Shown here in pieces: positions 42,741 to 53,576 of a stretch of DNA of 64,000 bases. This DNA comes from Cynocephalus volans. Lineage: Eukaryota > Chordata > Mammalia > Dermoptera > Cynocephalidae. The position numbers were made by a program, and so were the translations under genes. Under the pieces are notes generated by a model. The model did not search any database and was not told where the DNA came from. It saw only the letters and a list, made by a program, of their open reading frames with translations. Within the stretch, counting starts at the first letter, position 1; the number at the start of each line of letters is the position of its first letter. Where the stretch lies: the NCBI RefSeq assembly GCF_027409185.1, contig NC_084463.1, positions 162,231,869-162,295,868 of the forward strand, read 5' to 3'.

Positions 42741-42989
42741 GTCCCAGACAACAACACTGTGTCCAGGCAGTGGGTGGGGGTGGCAGGTCCACAGAGGGCG
42801 TCCAGCCCTCTCACTGACTCTGAGTGAGCAGACAGTATTCCCAAAAGGTCCTTTTCTACTGAAAGTAACCAGCCCCTTCTGATGTTGGAAGCTTCTCAAG
42901 GGCTTTGACTGGTTCAGATACCATATTAAGGAAAAATTGAAAAACATTAAAAAATAGGATTTAAATTACTCTGTTTCACAGCCTCCCAA

Positions 42990-43255
42990 AACAATTTGAT
43001 AATTTGCATTTTTTTTCTATTAAAAAACTCTTACAGAGTTGTAATTACACTGTCATGCAATTTTGAATTCTGCTTGACATTTTAGCCTAAACATTCCTAT
43101 ATTCCATACAACTTGTGTATATCATTTAAAAATTTTTTTACTTTGGAATAATTTTGGATTTAAACAAGAATCAAAAAAATAGTACGCAGAGTCCCTGTAT
43201 ACTCTTCACCAGGCTTCCCTTAATGTTAACATCCATTTATCAAATTTAAGAATGC
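42990..43255. repeat. Old L1-like AT-rich remnant
   Basis: ACGCAGAGTCCCTGTATACT, CTTCACCAGGCTTCCCTTAA and TGTTAACATCC resemble L1M 3' sequence. Confidence 0.45.
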
Positions 43256-43301
43256 TGTTAATTAAACTCTGAACTTTATTAGGGTTTCCCCATTTTTTCT
43301 C

Positions 43302-43535
43302 TTTTTTTTTGGCAGCTGGCCAATATGGGGATCCAAAACCTTGATCTCGGTGTAAGAATATGGCTGGGGCCGAGCCCGTGGCGCACTCGGTAGAGTGCTG
43401 CGCTGGGAGCGCGGCAACGCTCCCGCCGCAGGTTCGGATCCTATATAGGAATGACCGGTGCACTCACTGGCTGAGTGCCGGTCACGAAAAAAAAAAAAAA
43501 AAAAAGAATATGGCTGAGTTAACCAGCCAGTCCCC
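43302..43535 (-). mobile_element. tRNA-Ile SINE monomer interrupted by a type-B SINE
   Basis: The outer antisense monomer begins with a T-run and GGCAGCTGGCCAATATGGGG, and resumes after the insertion with GAGTTAACCAGCCAG. The inner element occupies 43366-43504. Confidence 0.85.
43366..43504 (+). mobile_element. Divergent type-B SINE (sense)
   Basis: GGGGCCGAGCCCGTGGCGCA, CTCGGTAGAGTGCTGCGCTG, GGTTCGGATCCTATATAGGA, CTGAGTGCCGGTCACG and an A tail. Perfect target duplication AAGAATATGGCTG. Confidence 0.93.
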
Positions 43536-43655
43536 ACCAGTTTTTTTCACTAAGGTCCTTTTTCTATTCCAAGATCCAATCCGGGATGCCATGTTGCACT
43601 TAGGTAAATATCATTTTTAGTGGCTATATATTATTTCATACAGTGAATATTCTTT

Positions 43656-43813
43656 ATTTTTTTTTAAAGATGACCAGTAAGGGGATTTTAACCCTTGATT
43701 TGGTGTCGTCAGCACCACGCTCACTCAATGAGCTAATCCCTATATGGGATCCAAACCCATGGCCTTGGTGTTATCAGCACCACACTCTCCCCAGTGAGCC
43801 ACGGGCCGGCCCC
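43656..43813 (-). mobile_element. CYN-like dimeric SINE, internally deleted
   Basis: T tail, AAAGATGACCAGTAAGGGGA, CACTCAATGAGCTAATCCCT (GGCCAT step lost) and CCACGGGCCGGCCCC. Confidence 0.9.
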
Positions 43814-43828
43814 ATATATTCTAACAGG

Positions 43829-43927
43829 TTTTTTTGTTTGGGTTTTTTGATGGCTGGCTGGTGCACGGATCTGAACCCTTGACCTTGGTGTTATAACAAT
43901 GCTCTAACCAACTGAGCTAACCAGCCC
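43829..43927 (-). mobile_element. tRNA-Ile SINE monomer
   Basis: GATGGCTGGCTGGTGCACGG, CTTGACCTTGGTGTTATAAC, CCAACTGAGCTAACCAGCCC. Target duplication TCTAACAGGTTTTT / TCTGACAGGTTTTT. Confidence 0.92.
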
Positions 43928-44034
43928 TCTGACAGGTTTTTAACAATCAAACAAAAAACCTGTTGGCTACTGTACATTTATTTGCATTGTTTCTAGTTTC
44001 TCTGCTTAAGGTTATCCAAAGACAATAAATGCTA

Positions 44035-44155
44035 TTTTTTTTTTTTTTAAAGATGACCGGTAAGGGGATCTCAATCGTTGGCTTGGTGTTGTCAGCCCCA
44101 TGCTCAGCCAGTGAGCGAACCGGCCATCCCTATATAGGGATCCGAACCCGTGGCC
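44035..44155 (-). mobile_element. CYN-like dimeric SINE, 5'-truncated, fused to the next copy
   Basis: Antisense dimer that stops at CCGAACCCGTGGCC and passes directly into the T tail of a second copy. It lacks the CCTTGGTGTTATCAGCACC and GGGCCGGCCC part. Confidence 0.92.
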
Positions 44156-44325
44156 TTTTTTTTTTTTTTTTAAAAGATGACCGGTAAGGGGATCTCAACC
44201 CTTGGCTTGGTGTTGTCAGCACCACGCTCAGCCAGTGAGCAAACCGGCCATCCCTATATAGGATCCGAACCCGTGGCCTTGGTGTTATCAGCACCGCACT
44301 CTCCCGAGTGAGTCACGGGCTGGCC
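44156..44325 (-). mobile_element. CYN-like dimeric SINE, full length
   Basis: Complete antisense dimer. The duplication CAATAAATGCTATTT lies outside the two-copy unit (44023-44037 and from 44326), so the pair behaves as one insertion. Confidence 0.93.
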
Positions 44326-44411
44326 CAATAAATGCTATTTAAATAGTAGTCCTGCCAAGCAGCAATATATATTAACTACTATACAGCCCTGCCTTGTAAA
44401 CATCATCACAA

Positions 44412-44440
44412 CTGCACACACACACAAACACACACACACG
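44412..44440 (+). repeat. (AC)n microsatellite
   Basis: ACTGCACACACACACAAACA followed by further CA units. Confidence 0.85.
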
Positions 44441-45028
44441 TCAATTTGCATATAAGAAAAAGATAAGAAAACAGAAGTTAGGAGACTGGCTCCTGGTTAC
44501 ATAGTGCTTGCAGGGTGGTCCTTGCAGAGCAGGGACATGGGCTCAGAGGCAGGGAATAAGGGAGGGAGTGAGGAAGAAAGAGAGAAGAAACTGAACAATT
44601 TTGCAAGTAACTTGATTTTCATTTTAAAAGTTAATCAAAGCAATTTATTTTTTCCTCCCAAAAACCTATGTCCCGTGTCTACTTAGAAAAACTTCAGACA
44701 AATCCAAGTGAGGGACGTTCTATCAAACGTCTGACCTGTCCTCCTCAAAACTGTCAAGGTCATCAAAGACAAGGAAAGTCTGAGACACTGTCTCAGCCAA
44801 GAGGAGCCTGAAGGAGACATGATGACTAAATGACTAAACACCATGGAAGTGGTATCCTGGATGGAATTCTGGGACAGAAAAGGATATTAGGTAAAAACTA
44901 AGGAAATCAGAATAAAGCATGGTCTTTAACAATAATGTATCAATATTGGTTCAGCCATTCACAAACACTGATACCCCCAAGCAGAGCAAACAAATGTACC
45001 ACACTAATATGAGATATAAAATAGGGGA

Positions 45029-45050
45029 GGGCTGGCGGGTTAGCTCAGGT
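45029..45050 (+). mobile_element. tRNA-Ile SINE 5' stub
   Basis: GGGCTGGCGGGTTAGCTCAG matches the monomer 5' end, then stops abruptly just before the first 125-bp repeat copy. Confidence 0.5.
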
Positions 45051-45055
45051 TACCT

Positions 45056-45180
45056 CCCTTCTAGTTGGAGGATGCTCAAGTACACGCTCAGGTTGACGAT
45101 TGGTCAGGGTCCAGGACCAAGAGTCTTCATCTAAGAAGCAAAGGCTGAGTCTACCGATATCCCTGTCCACATCCCCCAAA
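45056..45180 (+). repeat. 125-bp direct repeat, copy 1
   Basis: Starts CCCTTCTAGTTGGAGGATGC and ends CCACATCCCCCAAA. Copy 2 is at 46082-46206, the same length with five substitutions, all in the first 45 bp. I do not recognise the sequence. Confidence 0.9.
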
Positions 45181-46081
45181 TGCATGTGGACTGTGCAAGA
45201 CCATGAGCTACCCCAATTCCAGACAAGACAAATAGGAGGAGTGCAATTCACACCTGCTTGTGAAATTCTGGTCCTGGTTGTAAGCAGCAACCCACTTGAA
45301 CCAAGGGAGATGTCCTGGGGTTTAAACAAACCAAAGCTGGCAGTTGACAATAGAAATGTAAACAGCCCCTGATGGGTTTGCTCACATGGTCCCCCTCCCT
45401 CGAGTTCCCAGAACGCTGGTTAACATCAGTAAATTTATCCAAACACAGTTTCAAATCAGATTTAATGCAGCACTTTGCCCCAGTGAGCTCAATTCGGAGC
45501 CCTGGGCACCACCCTACCCCTGGGCTGACAGTGGGCCCAGGACACGAATCCACCCCTCCTGAGTCTCTGGGCTGTGGGCAGAGCAGCTCCCAGGGCTTCT
45601 CTCAGCTCACTCCTCCCTCTTCTCACCTCCAAAACGGCCTCGGCCTCGTCAGCAGAAGAGATTATGGCAGGTATTAAAAAGTTGCTAGGGTGGGGCAGAG
45701 ATTGCAGGGCCCCTGTGGTGGGTGCCCAGACACACCTGTCTGGGTGTGTCTGCACAGCTGTCCACCAGCCGGAGGGACCCTGATCTCCTCCCCGCACCTG
45801 GCCCCTGACCCTCCCTCTGCCTCTGGCTGAAGTTCTCTCCAATCCAGCCTCACAGGGCAGTGGTCTGTGGTCACCTGTGCAGGGGCTGGCCTCCAAGGAT
45901 GTCGGGGTTGTGGTGGAGGTGAGGGAAGGACTACTGAGGAGACACTACAAAATTTTTGCAGCTGGGCTGAGGGTGGAGCAGGGTAAGAACCAGGGGCGAG
46001 ATGGTGGGATAGGCCGGACAGACTAGCAGAACCTTGTATTTTTGTAGTTGCTGTCTGCTGGCTAGTACAGGGACCCGCAGA

Positions 46082-46206
46082 CCCTTCTAGATGGAGGATG
46101 TTCAAGTACACGCTCAGGCTGAAGACTGGTCAGGGTCCAGGACCAAGAGTCTTCATCTAAGAAGCAAAGGCTGAGTCTACCGATATCCCTGTCCACATCC
46201 CCCAAA
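46082..46206 (+). repeat. 125-bp direct repeat, copy 2
   Basis: Same length as copy 1 and about 96% identical; the last 80 bp are identical. The start-to-start distance is 1026 bp. The sequences on either side of the two copies are unrelated to each other. Confidence 0.9.
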
Positions 46207-46867
46207 GCTGCAGTGTGAGAACTGCTCTCCAGGCGCAGGGAAGTGCCACAGTGTAGGGCAGCTGCTAGGGCTCCCTCTCTTAAGCAATCCCAACTTAAGT
46301 TGAACCACTTGTCTTGTGCCCACATGGAGAAGCTCATGACAAAACAAGGCTTGAGTTGTTTGGCCCAAAGCCATCTCCTTATCTAGTGCATCACCTCAGT
46401 ACCCAAAGAGCCAAAGCTTCACCCCAGGCACAGCTAAAGCTGGAAAGGCTCAGGACTGTGGTCTTGTTTGAGAGAAAAGGCCATGTCTTCCTCACTCTTT
46501 GTAAACCTCATGCTGGCTGACGCCTTATATACAGCAACTCCCGCCTTGGGCTCCCCAACCAATTCATGTGGACATGTCTCCTTTCCCAGCTAGCGCACTG
46601 CCTGTCCCCTCCCACCTTGCCATGCCCCAGCCTGATGCCCAGAGGATCTTCTTCCACACCTGTGCCCCTGCCCTCACTCCATCCATGCCCGGCCATCCTT
46701 CAAGTTCACTTTCCTGTGGGAGGCCCTCTGCAGCCATCTGAACAGCTAGCAGAACCTCCCCCAACCCCTGCCAACTCCTTTAGCATTCCTTTTATGTCAC
46801 TTGTCATTTAACACACTTGGCCTTCTGTGTGTTAATGGAGCAGGAACACATCCTCACCTGTATTTTG

Positions 46868-46954
46868 GTTTTTTAATTTATTTTTATTGGCAGTTGGCTG
46901 GTACAGGGATCCAAACCCTTGACTTTGGTGTTATCAACACTATGCTCTAACCAA
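46868..46954 (-). mobile_element. tRNA-Ile SINE monomer
   Basis: GGCAGTTGGCTGGTACAGGG, CTTGACTTTGGTGTTATCAA, CTCTAACC. Target duplication CCTCACCTGTATTTT on both sides. Confidence 0.92.
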
Positions 46955-46984
46955 CCCTCACCTGTATTTTTAAATAATCCTGAG

Positions 46985-47170
46985 GAGGTTGCAAGCACAG
47001 GCCTAGGAACCACGCTACCTTAGTTTAAACCCTAGTTCTGCCCTGTTTAAGCCGTGTAACCATGGGCAAGACCCTTAATAACTTCTCATGCTTTTCGCGG
47101 TCTCTGGAGGATTAATTGCATTTTCCTCACAGGAAATTGAGGACTCCGTGTGAAGGGCTTGGAACAGGTT
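46985..47170 (+). repeat. MIR-type SINE
   Basis: GGCCTAGGAACCACGCTACC, TTAAACCCTAGTTCTGCCC, CCATGGGCAAGACCC and GGAGGATTAATTGCATTTTC. Confidence 0.6.
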
Positions 47171-47789
47171 GGGCCCTCAATGAAAGTGAGTGGTTTAGAG
47201 GGCACCTCTGGCTGCTGGTGGAGACCAGGCTGGTAGCAAATGGGGCCCCATGGGAGCAGAGAGGCCGGGAGAGGCTGCGACCTGGGGCCTCCAGTCACCA
47301 CCTCCTACCCTCTGGACATGCTCGGAGAGCCCAGCAGGCTTCCGCTTATAATGCTGTCTCCTCCTGGAGTGGGACCTCGGCACAGGTGGTTTTATTTCCA
47401 GCTTCAAGTTTAAACTCAAAACCTATCCCTAGAAAGCCTTAGTGAAGGCTGTCACTCAGATCTGATGTTATTTGCTCTGGAACTGACCACTCTCTTCTGC
47501 TGCCCACCATGTGCTGTCCCAGTGTTCTCAGAGGACTCGTACAACTCCACTGCACTCCGCAGTGCTGGTGGTGCTCTGCCGCAGGTGTCTTTGCCCAGGG
47601 GACTGCTCAGGACACTAATTCTGCACACCTACTGGCCAGTAGACGTGCCGGGGAACTGGGAGCTTCTGGAAGCAAACTGCAACCAATGACAGACGGCAGC
47701 TGGTGGGAAATGAAAATTTTGAGGCCTGGTACTGTCTCCCAGAGGTGCCCAGCCAGACTGAGCTTCAGTGTCCTGCTGCAGTAGCTTGC

Positions 47790-48535
47790 TTGATAATGTC
47801 CCCTTCGGGGGCTTTCTTCCCTCCTTGTCTTATTTGCTGTATGGCTAGGGCAATTCTCGGAATCCTGCCAACGTAGCCAATTGCATTGTCGGGTTAGGGC
47901 CCACAGATCCTTCAAACCCATTGTACAGACTGGGTCACCAAGCCCCTCATGTGCCAGGCTGGGTCACTAGACCCCTCACATACAGGTCCACGATCTAGGT
48001 AATTGGGAAAGATCCTGGCAGCCACTGGCAGATGACATAAGCTCAGTCCTCAGCTTCCTCAGCAGCACCAGCAGCTTACAGATCTGGCAGTGGTGGCCAC
48101 CTCTTGGGGGCATCCCAGGGGCCTTGGCAGCAACAGCCTCCAGCAGCAGTAGCAGCCTCCCCATGGCCCTCTAGGAACATCCCGGGGTGGGGGTAGGGGG
48201 CCCTGTGGGTCAGAGCTACTCATTGTTTATACTTAAGTCCGATAACCCAGGAACACCTGGATGTGAGTCAGACAACCCAGGAACACCTGGGTGGCCACGT
48301 GCATCCACAGACAATACCCAAGGAACACCTGGGCATACATGCACAGTTACACATTTACATCAAATGCTTGGCAAGATTCCAAACATCCAAGGGAGCCCTG
48401 ACCATTTATCTTCACTTTCCCTACACTTGTCCACTCCCTTGTTGGTGTCCCCTAGGACCACGTCCCAGATAAACTATTCACATTTGAATCTTTGTCTCAG
48501 GGTTTGCTTCTGGGTGAATTCAAAGAAAGACACAC
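47790..48535 (+). mobile_element. LTR-like block (family unknown)
   Basis: The 3' part, CATTTGAATCTTTGTCTCAG then GGTTTGCTTCTGGG and a CA end, has the shape of a mammalian ERV LTR 3' end. ACCCAGGAACACCTGG-type units occur three times at about 48240-48330, like U3 enhancer repeats, and CTGGGTCAC occurs twice near 47930-47970. The borders and family are guesses. There is no coding capacity. Confidence 0.4.
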
Positions 48536-50624
48536 ACACATGCCTACATTAAGATGGGGTCTGTTGTATTTGTCTTTCTATCCCTAGCACCTGGCATATA
48601 ATACCTGGCACATGGGTGACTAAGTAGATGAAAAGATAAACCTGTGGTGGCCCTGTATTTTTCCATGAAGTCCATATTCCATAAGATTCTGACAGCATTC
48701 TCAACCTCTAATTAACAGGAATGAATTATCTGACTTAGAGTTCCTGGTTGCAAGCAACAGAAACTGACTCCAACTAACCAAAGCAAGGAATTTAATGAAA
48801 GCATGTGTGTGCATGTGTGTGTGGTGATGGAGGTGGGAGTGGCTCCCAGAATTGACGGGTGGCTAGAGGGCCAGGTTTGGGATAGGCAGAAAGTCAACAG
48901 CTCTGTGGTGCCACTGCTAGTGGCTTAGTAGCAGCAGGCTGACTGCCAGGTGGGAATGACCTTCATCCTTCCCCACTTCCTGAAGTCACATGTTCACTGG
49001 GGAGTCAACATCCTGAAAGAGAAGGTCTGCTGGTTCAAACCTAAGTCTCACCAGCTATACTAGGTATGGAGAGGAGGAGCTGGCCCTTCAGCTGACACAT
49101 AGGGAAGATGGCTCTAATCTCCTTCAGGACCACCCAGGGGACATCTCTAAGAGACACAAGGTACCTGTAGGAACAACCCCATTGAATGGGGTTGGATGAG
49201 GACCACCAAGAAATGCAAATGTTCATCAGCCTCTCTTTATGCCTTCTCTCCAGGTTATAGAGCAAAGCTTAGACTGTTTGAGTTACTCCCGACTTCCTCA
49301 CCCCCTGCCCTCTGCCAAACAGTTCTTTCTCTGCCCCAATTCCTCTGACCATCAACCCTGCCCATTGCCACTTCCTCTGCCAAGGTGTCCAGCCTCCAGC
49401 AACTGCCTGGTAGATGCCCAGCACTTGAGCTAAAGCTGATTGCTCTTCCCATCTCTTGCCTTGAGCATATGATGCTGCCCCTTCCTAGAGCCTATTGTGG
49501 CTGTCAGTGATCAACCTATACCCCACCCTGGGCTCTAAACTTGCCACCAGCTCTTTCTCCCCAGGCTTTCCTCTTTCTTCCTCTTCCTCCTCCAACTTCT
49601 GCCCTATTGGCTTTACCAGCAATGACTCAACGTCCCCTTCCTCCCATAATTTCACTACTCTGTGAGTCATTGCTCAGATGCAAATTCTTTATGTACTAGC
49701 AATGTCCTCCCCCAATAGTTACTTTTACAGATTCCACCTCTTCCTTGGCAAACCCTCTGATCTGTCTCTGCGCCTCCAGACCACTATACAGTGGCCTACT
49801 GTCACATTACCCTTCACAAACATTTAGCAATTGAAGAACTTACCGTTTTCAAGGCCCGATTCCAGACACAGTGGAGGAAACGAGCACTCGGCAAGTCCTG
49901 GTCTTTGAGAAGTTTATCCTAGTGGAGAACCGCACATACTCATCGGAGATTTTAAAACACAAGGGAGCATGCAGTAAATGCCAGACGGGGTGGATGGGTT
50001 TGCAGTGCCGTGGAATTCACAGGGGGCATCAGGAAACATGTGTTTGTAGAGGCAGGGGAGGGAACAGGGAGGAGAGGGCATAGCCTGAGCCTATTTGAAG
50101 GGGAGAATAGTGGAGGAGACCTCACTCCTCACTGGAGTTCTGGGGAATCTCTAAAAGTGAAGCTGCTGGCCAGGTGGTAGGGGCAGGTCTGGGCCATGGT
50201 AGCCATGGGAGTCATACCCACAGAGCAGCTGTGAGAATAAATGAGGACCTCCAGGGAAAGAAGAGCTGAGGGCTGCAGAAAGCCCCAGGGCAACAGTGGG
50301 AGAAAGGGGCAGAGGTTGAGCTTGAGGGAGGCAGAGACTCCTGTTTATCTGTCGCCTTGGGCCATCAAGGCCTGTTTCAGACACTAAGCTCTCCTTCCTG
50401 TGCGGAGCACACGTGGGCCATGCGTGGACCTGTGATCCCTCACGTGGCCGCACAAATCCACCCACTTCTTCCACTTCTGGGGAATACAAGACTGGGGACA
50501 GAAGGCAGGAAGTTAAGAAGAATAAGATGTGGATTCTGTCAGAGAGAAAGGGGTTGCCTTCTCCACTCCTGTCTTATTCTGTTTGTGATGCTATAACAAA
50601 ATACCTGAGACTGGGTAATTTATA

Positions 50625-50710
50625 TTTTATTTATTTATTTGTTTGTTTATTTATTTGGCGGCTGGCTGGTATGGGGAACCGAACCCTTGACCTTGGTGTT
50701 ACAAGGCTGG
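50625..50710 (-). mobile_element. tRNA-Ile SINE monomer
   Basis: (TTTA)n/(TTTG)n tail, GGCGGCTGGCTGGTATGGGG, AACCGAACCCTTGACCTTGG, 5'-truncated at TGTTACAAGG. Flanked by AGACTGGGTAATTT copies. Confidence 0.9.
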
Positions 50711-50724
50711 AGACTGGGTAATTT

Positions 50725-50909
50725 ATTTTATTTATTTATTTATTTATTTATTTTAAAGATGACCGGTAAAGTGATCTTAACCTTGACTTGGTGTTGTCAG
50801 CACCACGCTCTCCCAAGTGAGCCAAGCGGTCATCCCTATATAGGAATACGAACCTGTGGCCTTGGTTTTATCAGCACCACACTCTCCCAAGTGAGCTATG
50901 GGCCGGCCC
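50725..50909 (-). mobile_element. CYN-like dimeric tRNA-Ile SINE
   Basis: (TTTA)n tail, GATGACCGGTAAAGTGATCT, TATCAGCACCACACTCTCCC and ATGGGCCGGCCC. Bounded by the second and third copies of AGACTGGGTAATTT. Confidence 0.92.
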
Positions 50910-52344
50910 AGACTGGGTAATTTTTAAAGAATAGAAATTTATTTCCTCAGAGTTCTGGAGGCTCATAAGTCCAAGACCAAGGTGCTAGCTGTGGCGAAGA
51001 CCTTCTTGCGGTGTCCTTGCATGGCAGAAGAACAGGAGAGAGTGAACTCACTCCTGCAAGCCCTTTTTATAGCAACATCAATCCGTTCATTAGCATGGAG
51101 CCTCATGACCTAAACAACCCCCTATTAGGCCCCACCTCTCAACACTGCTGCATTGGAGATTGTTTCCAACACATGAATTCTGGGGGACACATTCAGACCA
51201 TAACTCCCAAGAATATTCCAGGGGTTTTCATGTGTAAAGTACCTCAACCTCCTGTGCCCACACGCTCCAAATGATCTCCCTGTGCATGGCCATGGCAACC
51301 TCTCCCCTGGTTCAGAGGAAGATGGTCCTCTCTCAGCTGAAGCTAATCTCAGGGTCAGCCTGCTCTCCTGGCAGCTCCAGCACTGAGGCAGCTCCTGCTC
51401 TATCTCTCATCCCTATTTCCATTTTCTAGCTTCAATCCCTCCCTCTCGACTGACACCTTCTTGCAGCCACACAAACTTCTTTCCCATTATAACCTCACAT
51501 CCTGTCTTTGGTCTGCTCTTCACAGACACGTTCCTTGAAAGAAGGATTTGCACTTGCCATCTTGTATTCCCATTCATTCTTGGCTCAGTGCATTCCAACT
51601 CCCCCACCCCCAACTTCACTGACACTGCTGTCAAAGGTCGCTGGTGATGCCATAATGGTTCCATCCAGGGGTGGTCTTCCAGCTTCAACTTACCCCTCGG
51701 CTCTGGGTCCTCTTCTCCTGCCAGCCACTTTGTACATCCACTCATTCTTCAAGCAGTTATCAGGCACCTGCAATGGGCTGGACACAGTTCTCTTCTCTGT
51801 GGCCCTGTCCCTAGCATTCTGGCCTCCTTCCTCTACACACTTTCTGCAGGCTATCTTATTCCTCCTATGGTCTGGTTCCAGCACAGACTGCTCTCCTCCA
51901 TTCCAGTCCTTGTGAAGCCAACAGCAGATGTCTCAGAGTCACTCAGACTCGACGTATGCAAATGTGACCTCATCCTTTTGGCTCTGCCCGTTTCTCCTGG
52001 ATTTCCCATTTGAGGGGATGGCACAGCAAATCAGCCAGTACAGAAAGGCAGCAGTCACCTGTGATGCCTCCCGCTTCCTCCATACCCTTTTTATGGTCTG
52101 AAGTCATGCACTTCACTTGTCATGGGATAAGCAAAACACCTTTCTCACCAGCATTCTGCTTTTATATCTTTCTGAAGCATAAACTTGACCTTGTCAGTCC
52201 CTGCTTCTGTGATCACCATGGGTTGCTCTTGCCTTGAGAGTACACCCCTGGCTTGCTGCAAGCCTTGTGTGACCCAGCCAGGCCACTCTGTGACCTCATC
52301 ACACACCACTCTTCACCTCGGCCACTCTGCTCCAGCCACTCTGG

Positions 52345-52560
52345 CGTGAAGCTTTTTGAATACTCCAATGCCTGTTCCCACTGATGGTCTTTGCTCAAGA
52401 TGTTCCCTCTACCTGGAAAGTTCTTTTTTGTCATACAATCTCAAGTCCAATGTCACCTCCTCAGAGAGGCTGTCCCTAATTTTTTTTGACAGAATTTACC
52501 TAATAAATCATTTGCTATGATTTTCCCAAGTAAACTGTAAGCTCAGTTTTATTTTGCAAA
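52345..52560 (+). repeat. L2-type LINE 3' fragment
   Basis: CTTTGCTCAAGATGTTCCCT, CTACCTGGAAAGTTC, AATGTCACCTCCTCAGAGAG and GCTGTCCCTAATTT are in L2 order. Confidence 0.75.
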
Positions 52561-52651
52561 CTTGCTTATATAGCACTGCGATCCAGGAGCTCTGCTAGCA
52601 TTGGGAATACTAACTCATTTAGTTCCATCACAGTGATGTATGAGGAAGGAG

Positions 52652-52747
52652 TTTTTTTTTTGGTGGTTGGCTGGTATGGGGATCCAAACCCTTGACCTAG
52701 GTGTTATCAACACCACTCTCTAACCAACTGAGCTAACCGGCTAGCCC
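52652..52747 (-). mobile_element. tRNA-Ile SINE monomer
   Basis: T tail, GGTGGTTGGCTGGTATGGGG, GTTATCAACACCACTCTCTA, ACCAACTGAGCTAACCGGCT. Confidence 0.9.
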
Positions 52748-53180
52748 AAGAGGAGGGATTCTTACCCTCATTTTATAAGGAAACTGAAACCCTGAGAGTG
52801 TTGTAGTTTGAGGAAGGTGACACATTAATTTTGTGGTGAAGCTGGACTGGGAACGCAGTGTCTCCAGGGCCCCCACCGGGCAATCACTATATCTCTCAGA
52901 GCAGGGATCTGTTATGGTCCACAGTATTCCCAGTTCCCAGAGCAGTATGTGCTACACAGTAGATACTCAGTAAACACCTGTTGCCTGGATGACCAAATAC
53001 CCATTCCCTACAAAAGACAAAGCTGCATCCACGTGCTGAATATGGTGGGAAAGGTCCTGCAGCATAGGATGCCCTTCCCCTCTTCAGGCTCAGCTCTTGT
53101 CCATCAACTTGCCCCCCTCCTGCATCCAGAGTACACCAGAGACGGCGATGCCCTTCCACCACTGTCCCCTCAGTAACCAG

Positions 53181-53232
53181 ACTTTGGTGTTACAACACCA
53201 CTCTCTAACCAACCGACCTAACCGGCCAGCCC
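53181..53232 (-). mobile_element. tRNA-Ile SINE 5' fragment
   Basis: ACTTTGGTGTTACAACACCA and CTAACCAACCGACCTAACCG, flanked by CAGTAACCAG / CAGTAACTAG. The B-box half and tail are missing, although the duplication is present. Confidence 0.75.
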
Positions 53233-53438
53233 AGTAACTAGTAAAGTTTTAAAATTTTAATTAAAGGCCTGAATAGAACAAAGGTAACCAGTAATTTTTA
53301 AGCCAGCTCAAATGCTGCCTCCTCCACCAAGCCTTTCCTGACTGGATACCTCTACCCCACAGCAGAATTGGCCCCTCCCACCTTTGTGCCTTCACAATAT
53401 CCTGTATATACCTGCTGTCCATCATGGCACTCACTGGT

Positions 53439-53502
53439 TTTTATTTTTTATTTTTGGTGGCTGGCCAGTATGGGGATCTGAACCCTTGACCTTAGTGTTA
53501 CG
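53439..53502 (-). mobile_element. tRNA-Ile SINE, 5'-truncated
   Basis: GGTGGCTGGCCAGTATGGGG, ATCTGAACCCTTGACCTTAG. Target duplication GGCACTCACTGGTTT. Confidence 0.9.
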
Positions 53503-53576
53503 GCACTCACTGGTTTACACCTGATGTGCACACGTAGTTATTATTAGATCCTTTCACTTTTTCAAAGGGTCTTGGG

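Larger units (their letters stand above)
50575..51210. repeat. Old interspersed repeat hosting two SINEs (family not assigned)
   Basis: GTGATGCTATAACAAAATAC, GACTGGGTAATTTTTAAAGA, TTTCCTCAGAGTTCTGGAGG, GGCCCCACCTCTCAACACTG and GAATTCTGGGGGACACATTC form a block found widely in placental genomes. I recall the pattern but not the family name with certainty. Confidence 0.6.

Noticed and set aside
45056-46206. CRISPR-like or LTR pair interpretation of the 125-bp direct repeat
   Set aside because: Only two copies, 1 kb apart, no TG...CA ends and no internal viral genes. CRISPR arrays do not occur in mammalian chromosomes.
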